Assembly: GCF_021341785.1 (NCBI RefSeq)
Contig: NZ_JAJTTF010000001.1
Span: 62,001 to 126,000 of the forward strand
Source: Microbacterium sp. Au-Mic1
GTDB lineage: Bacteria > Actinomycetota > Actinomycetes > Actinomycetales > Microbacteriaceae
DNA length: 64,000 nucleotides
Reading direction: 5' to 3'
This document shows positions 38,044 through 45,938 of the stretch, piece after piece. Numbering within the stretch: the stretch's first letter is position 1; every line of letters starts with the position of its first letter. The position numbers and the translations under genes are program-made. The notes under the pieces were generated by a model that had not been told where the DNA came from, made no database searches, and saw nothing but the letters and a program-made list of their open reading frames with translations.

Positions 38044-38733
38044 TTGACCCGGCGTCAACCGCTTCACGGTTCGGCGGCCGGCGCGATCATTGCGATTCTC
38101 GCAGTGCTCGTGCTGGCCGCCGACCAGTTTGTGAAGTACCTCACCATCGCCCACCTGCCCCAGGAGCAGGTCGTTCCCGTGCTCGGGGGCTTCCTGCAAC
38201 TCTTCTACATCCGCAATTCCGGGGCGGCGTTCTCGATCGGCGCGGGCTACACCTGGATCTTCACGATCGCGCTGGCCGTGGTCGCGTGCGTGATCGTGTG
38301 GAAGGCGTTCTCGGTGCGCGCGCGGCTGTGGGCCGTCGTGCTCGGAGCGCTGCTGGGCGGCGTGCTCGGGAACCTCACCGACCGGATCTTCCGTGAACCG
38401 GGATTCGGCGTCGGACACGTCGTCGACATGATCTCGATGCCGTGGATGCTTCCGGCGATCTTCAACGTCGCCGACATCTTCATCGTCAGCGGCATGATCT
38501 CGATCGCGCTGCTGATCATCACGGGTCTCCGCCTCGACGGCACCCGCGAGCGCGACCACAAGGACGAGCCGGTCTCCGATTCCTCCGCCGGCGAGACGTC
38601 CGGACTCGCCGGTGTCGAAGAGGGCTCCTCCGGCATCGAGAGCTCCTCCGCGCACATCGTCGCGGATGACGTCGCGACGAGCGCGGATCCGAAGAGTCCT
38701 GCGCCGCGCGAAGGCGCCGGATCAGAGGGCTGA
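38044..38733 (+). CDS. lspA: Lipoprotein signal peptidase
   Basis: This membrane aspartic protease removes signal peptides from lipoproteins. Within 229 residues there are four membrane helices and the active-site motifs NSGAAFS, GNLTDR with Asp113 and FNVADIF with Asp144. After the fourth helix there is an unusual Ser/Asp/Glu-rich tail of about 65 residues that standard LspA lacks. The TTG start (nine bases after the divIVA stop) is chosen because the protein would otherwise lack its first helix. The oxidase lipoprotein encoded at 57840 is a predicted substrate. Confidence 0.93.
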   Translation: MTRRQPLHGSAAGAIIAILAVLVLAADQFVKYLTIAHLPQEQVVPVLGGFLQLFYIRNSGAAFSIGAGYTWIFTIALAVVACVIVWKAFSVRARLWAVVLGALLGGVLGNLTDRIFREPGFGVGHVVDMISMPWMLPAIFNVADIFIVSGMISIALLIITGLRLDGTRERDHKDEPVSDSSAGETSGLAGVEEGSSGIESSSAHIVADDVATSADPKSPAPREGAGSEG

Positions 38734-38735
38734 TC

Positions 38736-39659
38736 ATGGAATCCCGTTCTCTGCCCGTTCCGGACGGACTCGACGGCGTCCGCGTCGATGCGGCGCTGGC
38801 CAAGATGCTGGGCTTCTCCCGCACCTTCGCGGCAGAGGTCACCGAAGCCGGAGGTGCGGCGCTCGACGGCGTCGTCCTGGGCAAATCGGACAAGCTGCGC
38901 GCCGGTGGCTGGCTCGACGTGGAATGGGCCCCCAAGCAGGAGGTCCGGATCGAACCCATCGCGGTGCCGGACCTCGGCATCGTCTACGACGATGACGACA
39001 TCGTGGTGGTCGACAAGCCCACCGGCGTCGCCGCGCACCCGTCTGTGGGCTGGGAGGGGCCGACCGTGGTCGGCGCTCTCGCGGCGGCCGGCTTCCGGAT
39101 CGCCACCAGCGGCGCCCCGGAACGGCAGGGCGTCGTGCATCGCCTCGACGTGGGAACCAGCGGGCTCATGGTGGTCGCGAAGACCGAGGACGCCTACTCG
39201 GCTCTCAAGCGCGCCTTCAAGGAGCGGACGGTCGAGAAGATCTACCACGCTGTCGTGCAGGGACACCCGGATCCGCTCGCCGGCACGATCGACGCGCCGA
39301 TCGGGCGGCACCCGAGCCACTCCTGGAAGTTCGCCGTGATCCCCGACGGCAAGCCCTCGGTCACGCACTACGAGACGCTCGAGGCCTTCCCGGGCGCATC
39401 GCTGCTGGAGATCCACCTCGAGACCGGCCGGACGCACCAGATCCGGGTGCACATGGCCGCCCACCGCCATCCGTGCGTGGGTGATCCGCTGTACGGCGCG
39501 GACCCGACCCTTTCAGCGCGGCTGGGCCTGACGAGGCAGTGGCTGCACGCGCACCGGCTCGGGTTCGCCCATCCGATCACAGGGGAGTGGGTGCAGACGG
39601 AATCGCCGTACCCCGCCGACTTCCAGCATGCGCTGGACGTGCTCCGCGACGAGGACTGA
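38736..39659 (+). CDS. RluA-family pseudouridine synthase
   Basis: A 307-residue enzyme that isomerises uridines in rRNA or tRNA. The N-terminal S4-like domain (about 10-75) is followed by the catalytic domain with [16 protein letters not shown], whose Asp is the catalytic residue, and by [23 protein letters not shown]. The best match is the RluD type because of the S4 domain, but the target uridines cannot be told. It starts two bases after lspA, in the same operon. Confidence 0.9.
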   Translation: MESRSLPVPDGLDGVRVDAALAKMLGFSRTFAAEVTEAGGAALDGVVLGKSDKLRAGGWLDVEWAPKQEVRIEPIAVPDLGIVYDDDDIVVVDKPTGVAAHPSVGWEGPTVVGALAAAGFRIATSGAPERQGVVHRLDVGTSGLMVVAKTEDAYSALKRAFKERTVEKIYHAVVQGHPDPLAGTIDAPIGRHPSHSWKFAVIPDGKPSVTHYETLEAFPGASLLEIHLETGRTHQIRVHMAAHRHPCVGDPLYGADPTLSARLGLTRQWLHAHRLGFAHPITGEWVQTESPYPADFQHALDVLRDED

Positions 39660-39683
39660 GCAACGCGGTCTGACTCCTCGGGG

Positions 39684-40283
39684 TCAGAGGGGCAGTTCGC
39701 CCGTCGCCGAGACCACGCCGTCGAGGGTCGCCTCCAGGAACCGGACGACCACCTCCGGATCCTCATCCCGGTCGATGACCAGGCTGATCAGGGTCTCTTC
39801 GGTGAACGACACCCACGAGCGCAGAGCGACGCGCAGCCCCGGCGTGTCCGGGGCGCCGAGCTCGGTGAACGCGTCGAGAAGACGCTCGGCGTTGAGGTCG
39901 CGCGATTCGTCCACCACCCGGCGGACGGCGGGATCTCCGCTCGCGATGCCGCGCACGAGAGAGTGGAACGTGCCCTGGTGCTGGCGCACGAACTCCGTGA
40001 TGCGCAGGAGCGTGTCGCGCACGCGCGCCCGGGGTTCCAGGTCGTCGCGCGGCTCCGAGGCGAGCAGCAGGCTGTCCCTCGCCATGGTCACCACCGCGAG
40101 GTGCATGCCCTGCCGGGTCTCGAAGTAGTGGAACAGCAGAGGCCGCGACACTCCGGCGCGCTGGGCGAGCACGTCCATCGTGAGCTCGTCCAGGGAATGC
40201 TCGGCGAGGAAGTTCACTCCTGTCGCGACGAGCTGCGCACGACGCTCCTCGGGCGTGAGTCGGGCGCGTCGCAGGTCGGGCAT
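39684..40283 (-). CDS. TetR-family regulator
   Basis: A 199-residue protein with an N-terminal helix-turn-helix (about 15-62; RAQLVATGVNFLAEHSLDEL, DVLAQRAGVSRPLLFHYFETRQ) and a helical ligand-binding domain. It is divergent from the DUF6230/DUF6114 operon, and a perfect TTGACTC-T-GAGTCAA palindrome overlaps that operon's promoter, so it very probably represses it. ATG 40283 has TAGGCT six bases upstream, so the mRNA is likely leaderless. The ligand is unknown; regulators of this type often sense lipids or hydrophobic compounds. Confidence 0.88.
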   Translation of the reverse strand: MPDLRRARLTPEERRAQLVATGVNFLAEHSLDELTMDVLAQRAGVSRPLLFHYFETRQGMHLAVVTMARDSLLLASEPRDDLEPRARVRDTLLRITEFVRQHQGTFHSLVRGIASGDPAVRRVVDESRDLNAERLLDAFTELGAPDTPGLRVALRSWVSFTEETLISLVIDRDEDPEVVVRFLEATLDGVVSATGELPL

Positions 40284-40289
40284 GTCCCG

Positions 40290-40295
40290 AGCCTA
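40290..40295 (-). promoter_or_regulatory. -10 box for a leaderless tetR mRNA
   Basis: TAGGCT on the minus strand ends six bases before ATG 40283. Confidence 0.5.
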
Positions 40296-40324
40296 GTGGG
40301 GCGGGGCAGCCGCCGCGTCCAGTA

Positions 40325-40352
40325 TTGACTCTGAGTCAACGGGCAATATACT
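40325..40352 (+). promoter_or_regulatory. Promoter with TetR operator before the DUF6230 operon
   Basis: TTGACT (40325-40330) and TATACT (40347-40352), 16 bases apart, form a near-consensus sigma-A promoter, the best in the window. TTGACTCTGAGTCAA (40325-40339) is a perfect 7+1+7 palindrome covering the -35 box and part of the spacer, an ideal repressor site. Confidence 0.8.
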
Positions 40353-40399
40353 CGACCAGTGAGCGTCGCCATCGCAGTCGGCGCACTGGAGGAGGATCG

Positions 40400-41014
40400 A
40401 TGAAGTTCCCGAAGTCCGAACGCGTTCGCAAGCTCGGGTCGTCCCACGCCGGTCGTATCGCTCTTGTCGCGATTCCGGCGGGAGTGGTCGCCGCAGCGTT
40501 GATGGGCGGTGTCGCTCAGGGCGCCGTGCCCGTGTCGTTCGCCGTCTCGGGAAGCCAGTTCCAGATCGGAGCCTCCCAGCTGGAGGGATCCGGCTTCTCG
40601 CAGTACGCCGGCGTCGCGAAGGACACGGAGGGCAAGGAGCACACCGTCGCCATCGCGAACATCAAGAGCGCGACCCTCAGCGACCTCTGCCAGTCGGTGA
40701 TCACCGACACGCCCCTCGGCAAGGTCGGGGTGCTCATCAAGGCGGGCGGCAACGGGAACCCGGCATCCGCCAGCGATCTGCAGATCGGCATGACCGGGCT
40801 CAAGGGCGACGCCTCATTCGGAGCGATCCGCATCGGCGTGGACGCGTCCACCGTGAACACCGAGGCGAAGGGGACGGCGGGCGACTTCGCTCAGGACGCC
40901 GACACCGTCTCGATCAAGAATCTGCAGCAGACGGCCTGGAGCACCCAGGCTTCGGTGTTCACCCTCACGGGTATGACGCTGGAGCTGACGGACGGTTCGC
41001 AGGGATGCTTCTGA
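40400..41014 (+). CDS. DUF6230-family exported protein
   Basis: A 204-residue protein with a basic start, a hydrophobic segment at about 18-38 (IALVAIPAGVVAAALMGGVA) that acts as a signal or anchor, and a Gly/Ser/Thr-rich beta-type domain. It ends in GCF, with a Cys next to the C-terminus. It resembles DUF6230 proteins known mainly from Streptomyces, where function is unknown (family recalled, not searched). ATG 40400 follows GGAGGAGGATCG, a very strong ribosome site. With the strong repressed promoter this implies high-level, switchable expression. It overlaps the next gene by ten bases. Confidence 0.75.
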   Translation: MKFPKSERVRKLGSSHAGRIALVAIPAGVVAAALMGGVAQGAVPVSFAVSGSQFQIGASQLEGSGFSQYAGVAKDTEGKEHTVAIANIKSATLSDLCQSVITDTPLGKVGVLIKAGGNGNPASASDLQIGMTGLKGDASFGAIRIGVDASTVNTEAKGTAGDFAQDADTVSIKNLQQTAWSTQASVFTLTGMTLELTDGSQGCF

Positions 41015-41568
41015 ACGGCACTCCGATGACCGATGAGACGAGCGCGTCGGGGTCCGCGCGGCGCGATCGTCGTGATGCCGAGGCTCCGGGGTTGAGGCCG
41101 GTGCGTCCCGAGCCCTCGCCCGATGTCGATCCCCACGGCGCCGACGATTCCGTGGATGCGGCCAGCATGTCCGCGGATGAGACGGCCGTACGGGGGTTCC
41201 GGCACTGGCGGCGTCAACGCCCCTTCATCGGGGGGCTGCTGGTGGCGATCGGCGGCGTGGAGATGTTCTTCTCCGGGCAGCTCGACATCGGCCATCTGCA
41301 CGTGCAGCTCGGCATCGAGGGACTGCAGGCGACGATCATCCCGATCGCACTGCTGCTGCTCGGGATCCTCGCGATCACGATGCCCGCTCACCACGTCTTC
41401 TACGGCATCCTCGCGCTCGTCGTCGCCATCTACTCGCTGATCGGGGTGAATCTCGGCGGCTTCATCGTGGGGATGCTCCTGGCGGGCACCGGGGCTGTGC
41501 TGGTCGTCGCCTGGATGGGGCCCCGCGATCCTGCGCCCGCGGGCGAGCCAGAGGAGGGCGCATCGTGA
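41005..41568 (+). CDS. DUF6114-family membrane protein
   Basis: A 187-residue protein with a hydrophilic N-terminal 65 residues, then FRHWRRQRPFIGGLLVAIGG (a DUF6114 hallmark) and about four membrane helices to residue 172, including LIGVNLGGFIVGMLLAGTGA. It overlaps the DUF6230 gene and the third gene at both ends, so the three are one translation unit. An ATG at 41026 is an alternative start; neither has a clear ribosome site, so coupling probably drives translation. Function unknown. The fixed DUF6230-DUF6114 pairing suggests a membrane partner for the exported protein. Confidence 0.75.
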   Translation: MLLNGTPMTDETSASGSARRDRRDAEAPGLRPVRPEPSPDVDPHGADDSVDAASMSADETAVRGFRHWRRQRPFIGGLLVAIGGVEMFFSGQLDIGHLHVQLGIEGLQATIIPIALLLLGILAITMPAHHVFYGILALVVAIYSLIGVNLGGFIVGMLLAGTGAVLVVAWMGPRDPAPAGEPEEGAS

Positions 41569-42293
41569 GGCCGCGGCGTCGCCACGCTGCCGTGCTCCTG
41601 GCATCGCTCGCCCTCGTCGCCCCACTGACCCTGGGGGCCGCCACGGCTCCGGCGTCAGAGCCGACAGGGCTGTGCATCCCGTTGCTCTGGTGCCCCTCGC
41701 CGAGCCCGTCGCCGACGACGCCCCCTCCGACGTCGGGAACGCCCGGTTCTCCGGTGCCGGGACTGCCGGCGCTACCGGGAGCTCCGGCGACGCCCGGTGC
41801 CACGGCGCCCGGCGCTCCGGGTGCAGCGGCGCCCACACCTGCACCGACGCCGGTCATCGCCGCCAAGGACGAGAGCGCGCCGGTCTTCACGAAGACCCCG
41901 GCCTCCATGGGCTCCCAAGGGCTGTCGTTCACCGGGCTGAGCGGCATCGCGATCGTGGATGTGCCGACGATCGACGGCGGCACGGTGCGCGCGCTGAAGA
42001 TCTCTGCGGACTCGATCACGATCACCGGGTTCTCACTCACGGTCCGTCCGCCGGACAAGGCCGGACTGGTGACGAACGCCGACACCATGACCCTCACCGG
42101 GCATGTGAGCGTGTACCTGGGCTCGATCACGGCGACCACGCAGGACGGCCGTGGACTGACCCTGGGGACCGACACGCCTCCGCCCCTGGACGATGTCAAA
42201 CCCGGCCTGCTGCGCGTCACGATGGGCCTCGTGGGCACCGTCGCGGACTCGATCAGCTACACGAACACCGACCAGCGCATCGTCGAGCCGTGA
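41565..42293 (+). CDS. Secreted Pro-rich protein of the DUF6230/DUF6114 operon
   Basis: A 242-residue protein: a signal peptide with an Arg-rich start and hydrophobic core (about 1-28, ending near AATA), two Cys nearby (GLCIPLLWCPSPSP), a Pro/Ala/Thr-rich stretch (about 43-105) that could cross the cell wall, and a C-terminal beta-rich domain of about 130 residues with many Thr/Ile/Val. I do not recognise the C-terminal domain. GTG 41565 overlaps the DUF6114 stop (GTGA), so it belongs to the operon. It may be surface-exposed. Confidence 0.7.
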   Translation: MRPRRRHAAVLLASLALVAPLTLGAATAPASEPTGLCIPLLWCPSPSPSPTTPPPTSGTPGSPVPGLPALPGAPATPGATAPGAPGAAAPTPAPTPVIAAKDESAPVFTKTPASMGSQGLSFTGLSGIAIVDVPTIDGGTVRALKISADSITITGFSLTVRPPDKAGLVTNADTMTLTGHVSVYLGSITATTQDGRGLTLGTDTPPPLDDVKPGLLRVTMGLVGTVADSISYTNTDQRIVEP

Positions 42294-42321
42294 TGTCGGC
42301 CCTCCGGGGCAGACTGGGGAC

Positions 42322-42894
42322 ATGAACATCGAGGTTCGCCCCGCCACCGTCTTCGACGACGTCGCGACGCTCGTGGGGCCGAAGAACCCGACATCGCAGT
42401 CCTGTTTCTGCTTGAGCTATCGGATCCCCAGCAAGGAGAGCCAGGCGCTGCGCGGCGAGGCCAGAGCAGCGAGGGTTCGCGAGCTGTGCGAACAGGATCC
42501 CTCTCCGGGCGTGATCGCGTACCTGGACGACGAGCCGGTCGGCTGGGCGGCGGTGCACCCGCGCAGGGACACGTCGTTCGCACGAAACCGACTGATCCCA
42601 CACGTCGACGATCTCGACGTCTGGTCGCTGTGGTGCTTCCGCGTGCGCCCCGGCCACAGGAAGCAGGGGATCTCACACGCGCTCATCGAGGGAGCCGTCG
42701 ACTATGCACGGGGCCGCGGCGCGCCGGCGATCGAGGGATACCCGGTCGACAACCAGGGTGCCAAGGTCGATCTCACCATGGCCTACGTCGGTACCCGCGC
42801 GCTGTTCGAGTCCGCCGGCTTCACCAAGGCGTCCGACACCGGATCCGTGATCAACGGGTTCCCCCGGGTGCTGATGCGTCTTGACCTGCGTTGA
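42322..42894 (+). CDS. GNAT-family N-acetyltransferase
   Basis: A 190-residue protein whose central region has a GNAT-like beta strand (WSLWCFRVRPGHRKQGISHALI) with R-x-x-H-R-K-Q-G-I-S as the acetyl-CoA pyrophosphate loop. The N-terminus (EVRPATVFDDVATLVGPKNP) and CFCLSYRIP resemble acetyltransferases often annotated as GNAT family near antibiotic or arylamine enzymes. Substrate unknown. CAGACT six bases before the ATG may be the -10 of a leaderless start. The gene stands alone, not clearly linked to the operon before it. Confidence 0.8.
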   Translation: MNIEVRPATVFDDVATLVGPKNPTSQSCFCLSYRIPSKESQALRGEARAARVRELCEQDPSPGVIAYLDDEPVGWAAVHPRRDTSFARNRLIPHVDDLDVWSLWCFRVRPGHRKQGISHALIEGAVDYARGRGAPAIEGYPVDNQGAKVDLTMAYVGTRALFESAGFTKASDTGSVINGFPRVLMRLDLR

Positions 42895-42940
42895 GCGTCC
42901 GTAGGCCGGATCTGGGCGAGCACGGCTCCGTAAATACCGT

Positions 42941-42970
42941 GAACCGGATGGACACGCTCAGACAATACAT
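42941..42970 (+). promoter_or_regulatory. Promoter of the first sigma factor gene (shared layout)
   Basis: GAACCG (42941-42946), 16 bases, CAATACAT (42963-42970), then GTG 42974. The same two blocks, spacing and distance to GTG occur at 45303. The -35 AAC core is typical of ECF-type promoters, so autoregulation is likely. Confidence 0.6.
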
Positions 42971-42973
42971 AGC

Positions 42974-43564
42974 GTGAGCACAGACAGCGAGATCATCCGG
43001 AGGTCTCTCGAACGGCCGGAGGCGTTCGCCGAGTTCTTCGACCGACATGCGGCCAGCGTCAACGCCTTCGCGACCTATCGCGTCGGGTACGTGGCTGCGG
43101 AGGACGTGCTGAGCGAGACGTTCCTCACCGCGTTCCGTCGCCGCTTCGACTTCGACCTCACCGCCGAGTCGGGCATCCCCTGGCTCCTCGGCATCGCGGC
43201 CCGGTTGATCCGCCGATATCGCGCGGTGGAGGCGAGGCAGTGGAAGTCGTTCGCCGCATCGGCGCAACGCGAGGAGCTCGTCACATCGGGCGGGGTCGAT
43301 GAGGCGCTGAAGCGAGTCGACGCCGAGCGCGCGGTGGCGGCGCTCAAGACCCGGATCGCCGCGCTCGCACCGAGGGACAGGGAGACACTCCTGCTCTACG
43401 CCTGGCAGGGGTTGACGTACGACGAGGTCGCGGTGGCCCTCGGCGTCCCGGTCGGTACGGTGCGTTCGCGGCTCAACCGTGTGCGTCGCCGGCTGGACCC
43501 GGGACGCAGGATCGCAGCATTCGAGAAGACTCAGCAGAGAGGAGAGACCGTTGGACGTGTTTGA
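42974..43564 (+). CDS. ECF-type RNA polymerase sigma factor, copy 1
   Basis: A 196-residue sigma factor with region 2 (about 15-85; AFAEFFDRHAASVNAFA, AEDVLSETFLTAFRRRFDFD, PWLLGIAARLIRRY) and region 4 (about 120-178; LAPRDRETLLLYAWQGLTYDEVAVALGVPVGTVRSRL) and no region 3 or C-terminal extension. It is a clear paralogue of 45336-45938: both start MSTDSEII and share most of regions 2 and 4. GTG 42974 lies at the expected transcription start, so the mRNA is likely leaderless. Its end overlaps the membrane-partner gene by 14 bases. Signal and regulon unknown. Confidence 0.9.
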   Translation: MSTDSEIIRRSLERPEAFAEFFDRHAASVNAFATYRVGYVAAEDVLSETFLTAFRRRFDFDLTAESGIPWLLGIAARLIRRYRAVEARQWKSFAASAQREELVTSGGVDEALKRVDAERAVAALKTRIAALAPRDRETLLLYAWQGLTYDEVAVALGVPVGTVRSRLNRVRRRLDPGRRIAAFEKTQQRGETVGRV

Positions 43565-44684
43565 TCAGGTCGCCGAGACCAGACCCGAGATCGCAGATGC
43601 CGAAGGGAACCTCACTTCCGCGCGCGCGGCTCTGATGATCGAGATCAGCGGTGCGAGGAACCCGGTGCGTTCTCGCGCTGGGCGACGGCCATGGCTGCTC
43701 GCCCTGGGAGCGGGCTGCGCCCTGGCGGCGGTGACCGCCGGAGCGCTCATCGTCGGGGGCGTATCGACGCCCGCGCCGTCGATCGTGGCAGACCCGACTC
43801 CGCCGCTTCAGACGACTCCTCCCTCGACACTGACTCCGACTCCGATGGTCACCGTGGGGCTGGAGACACCCCAAGCAGCGCTCGGCGCGGCGTCCGCGTC
43901 AGCGATCCACGGAGGAATGTCCCCACAGGCCGGGCAGTACTTGCGTGTCATGTGGACGACGGATGTGCTGTTGCTCAGCGACGGCACCACAATTGCGCAG
44001 CCGGGTCAGGGCCTGTCGTACTCGATGGCGACGAGAGCGTGGGTGGTCCGGACGAGCGGCTCCTTCTTCGTCCCGGCCGATGTGGGAGGCGACTGGTACT
44101 TCTCACCGTCCGCCGCACCCGTGGTGATGGCGGCCTATGGACAGGATGCGGCAACCGACCCGCAGATGCAGCAGTATCTGGACCGGTGGAGCACCGCGGC
44201 TGGGCTCGACGGGTTTCGTGCGGGGGGAGGCGCGCTTCCCGAGGGCGACGGGACTCTTCGCGGGGAGATCCTCACGTCCTTGCCCGACGACGCCGATGGG
44301 GTGCTGGCCTGGTTCCGCGCCCGACAGAGCGGCACATCCGAACTTCACCAGCGTGCGATGGTCGGCTGGACGCTGATGACCTTGCTGGCGAGCAACGCGG
44401 GAACGGGCGAAGTGCGCGCTGCCATGCTGCAGGCGCTGGCGGATCTCCCCGGTTCATCGATCGTCGACAGCCGCGGTTCCATTCGTACGGTCGCATTCGA
44501 ATCGACCTTCGGCGAGGAACCCGGAGAGCCTCAGCGGCACCAGACGATCACGGTCGATGTCTCCACCGGACGGGTCATCGGCACGTCCGACAGCACGAAT
44601 CCCGGCGGGACCATCGTTCCCGACGGTGTCGTCGATGAGCGCAACGACTACGCCGTCGAGATCGTGGATGGGCTGCCGGACTGA
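43551..44684 (+). CDS. Membrane partner of sigma copy 1, putative short-tail anti-sigma factor
   Basis: A 377-residue protein: a cytoplasmic tail of only about 48 residues with TSARAALMIEI, one membrane helix (about 51-73), a Pro/Thr-rich extracellular spacer, then a domain of about 270 residues with PQAGQYLRVMWTTDVLLL and a C-terminal REVIGTSDS-like strand. It resembles CU044_5270-type proteins found beside ECF sigma genes (recalled). There is no HxxxCxxC zinc anti-sigma motif. TTG 43551 with AGAGGAGAG upstream lies inside the sigma gene; GTG 43557 is an alternative. Its paralogue follows sigma copy 2. An anti-sigma role is inferred from overlap and topology. Confidence 0.7.
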   Translation: MDVFDQVAETRPEIADAEGNLTSARAALMIEISGARNPVRSRAGRRPWLLALGAGCALAAVTAGALIVGGVSTPAPSIVADPTPPLQTTPPSTLTPTPMVTVGLETPQAALGAASASAIHGGMSPQAGQYLRVMWTTDVLLLSDGTTIAQPGQGLSYSMATRAWVVRTSGSFFVPADVGGDWYFSPSAAPVVMAAYGQDAATDPQMQQYLDRWSTAAGLDGFRAGGGALPEGDGTLRGEILTSLPDDADGVLAWFRARQSGTSELHQRAMVGWTLMTLLASNAGTGEVRAAMLQALADLPGSSIVDSRGSIRTVAFESTFGEEPGEPQRHQTITVDVSTGRVIGTSDSTNPGGTIVPDGVVDERNDYAVEIVDGLPD

Positions 44685-44723
44685 TCCGTCCCAACGCCGG
44701 TGACGACGGCGCGCGGCGGACCC

Positions 44724-45209
44724 TCAGGCCTTCGGCGGGCGCCCTCCGCGGAAGTGCGCAGGATCGTCCTCGGCCACGGCGAGGGCGATCTTGCGGACGT
44801 GGGCATCGTCGACGTCGCCCATCGCGGCGAGGTCGTAGAAGCCGACCTCGGTGAGTTCGCCGTCGGCAGGGTGCGGTTCGCCCGAGGTCCAGGCGCAGCG
44901 GAACACCAGATCCAGGTAGTCGACCTCGTCGCCGTTCGCGTAGGTCACCCGAGGGAGCTGCTGGACGAGGGCGAGCCGCTCGACCTTCACGGCCACGCCC
45001 GCCTCCTCGAGGCACTCCCGCGCGGCCGCGTCGGCGGGTTCTTCGCCCGGCTCGACGATCCCGGACACCGCTTGCCAGGCGCCGTTGTCAGCGCGCTTGC
45101 CGAGCAGCACCTTCTCGTCGCGGAACACGATCGCGGTGACGCCGACAAGACTCAGCGGGGCGTGGCCCAGCTGTTCACGGAGCGCAAGAACGAAGTCGGG
45201 GGTGGTCAT
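44724..45209 (-). CDS. Nudix hydrolase
   Basis: A 161-residue protein with a complete Nudix box: GIVEPGEEPADAAARECLEE with AGV, where the RExxEE-type residues bind metal. It hydrolyses a nucleoside diphosphate linked to some group X; a clean-up or house-cleaning substrate is likely but not identifiable. ATG 45209 has TAGCCT seven bases before it, so probably leaderless. It sits on the opposite strand between the two sigma modules and looks unrelated to them, perhaps marking where the duplication was split. Confidence 0.9.
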   Translation of the reverse strand: MTTPDFVLALREQLGHAPLSLVGVTAIVFRDEKVLLGKRADNGAWQAVSGIVEPGEEPADAAARECLEEAGVAVKVERLALVQQLPRVTYANGDEVDYLDLVFRCAWTSGEPHPADGELTEVGFYDLAAMGDVDDAHVRKIALAVAEDDPAHFRGGRPPKA

Positions 45210-45216
45210 ACGATCC

Positions 45217-45222
45217 AGGCTA
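45217..45222 (-). promoter_or_regulatory. -10 box for a leaderless Nudix mRNA
   Basis: TAGCCT on the minus strand ends seven bases before ATG 45209. Confidence 0.5.
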
Positions 45223-45302
45223 TCCGCGCCGGGAGCGTGGATAGCTATCGCTGTGCCGGAGAATACGAGCAGCACGGCCGCAACGGCTTCGTGACGAATT
45301 TC

Positions 45303-45332
45303 GAACCGTCCTCCAATATTCAGGCAATACAT
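45303..45332 (+). promoter_or_regulatory. Promoter of the second sigma factor gene (shared layout)
   Basis: GAACCG (45303-45308), 16 bases, CAATACAT (45325-45332), then GTG 45336. Blocks and spacing match those at 42941, while the spacer sequences differ. Confidence 0.6.
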
Positions 45333-45335
45333 AGT

Positions 45336-45938
45336 GTGAGCACAGACAGCGAGATCATTCAGCGGTCGCTCGGGCAGCCCCGGGCGTTCGCCGAACTGTT
45401 CGACAGGCATGCCGGGGCACTCGGCGGCTACGCCGCCCGTCGCCTCGGCCCTGACGCGGGCCAGGACATCCTGAGCGAGACGTTCCTGGTCGCGTTCGCG
45501 CGGCGGGCGTCGTTCGATTCGACCTGGGAGTCGGCGCTTCCCTGGCTGTACGGGATCGCGTCGCGACTCATCCGGAAGCATCGGGCGACGGAGGCCAAGT
45601 ACTTCCGATCGAGCGTGGAGCTGTCAGGCCGTGAAGAGCACGTCTCCCACGGCGATCTCGACGCGACGATCGCCCGGCTCGACGCCGAGCTCTCGACGAG
45701 AGAGCTGGCGCCCAGCATCGCAGCGCTGCCGGCGAAGGAACGCGAGACGCTGCTGCTGTATGCCTGGGGCGACCTGACCTACGAGGAGATCGCCGCGGCT
45801 CTGGGGGTGCCGGTCGGGACCGTGCGATCGAGGATGAACCGCGTGCGCACGAAGCTGAACCCCGCTCGGACCACCACGTCCGAACGAGCCAAGACGAAGG
45901 AAGGAGAGGTCGATGGACGTTTTCGAGCGCGTGCGTGA
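45336..45938 (+). CDS. ECF-type RNA polymerase sigma factor, copy 2
   Basis: A 200-residue paralogue of the sigma factor at 42974. Region 2 covers about 15-85 (AFAELFDRHAGALGGYAARR, QDILSETFLVAFARRASFD, PWLYGIASRLIRKH) and region 4 about 120-178 (LPAKERETLLLYAWGDLTYEEIAAALGVPVGTVRSRM). Ends differ: copy 2 has a Lys/Thr-rich tail. The identical start context AATACATAGtGTG argues for the GTG at 45336. It overlaps its own membrane-partner gene by 26 bases. Regions 2 and 4 are close enough that cross-recognition of promoters is possible. Confidence 0.9.
   Translation: MSTDSEIIQRSLGQPRAFAELFDRHAGALGGYAARRLGPDAGQDILSETFLVAFARRASFDSTWESALPWLYGIASRLIRKHRATEAKYFRSSVELSGREEHVSHGDLDATIARLDAELSTRELAPSIAALPAKERETLLLYAWGDLTYEEIAAALGVPVGTVRSRMNRVRTKLNPARTTTSERAKTKEGEVDGRFRARA

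Noticed and set aside
41565..41860. Lipoprotein signal in the secreted Pro-rich protein
   Set aside because: The Cys in GLCIP is not preceded by a normal lipobox (no L-[AS]-[GA]-C), so a standard signal peptide is more likely.
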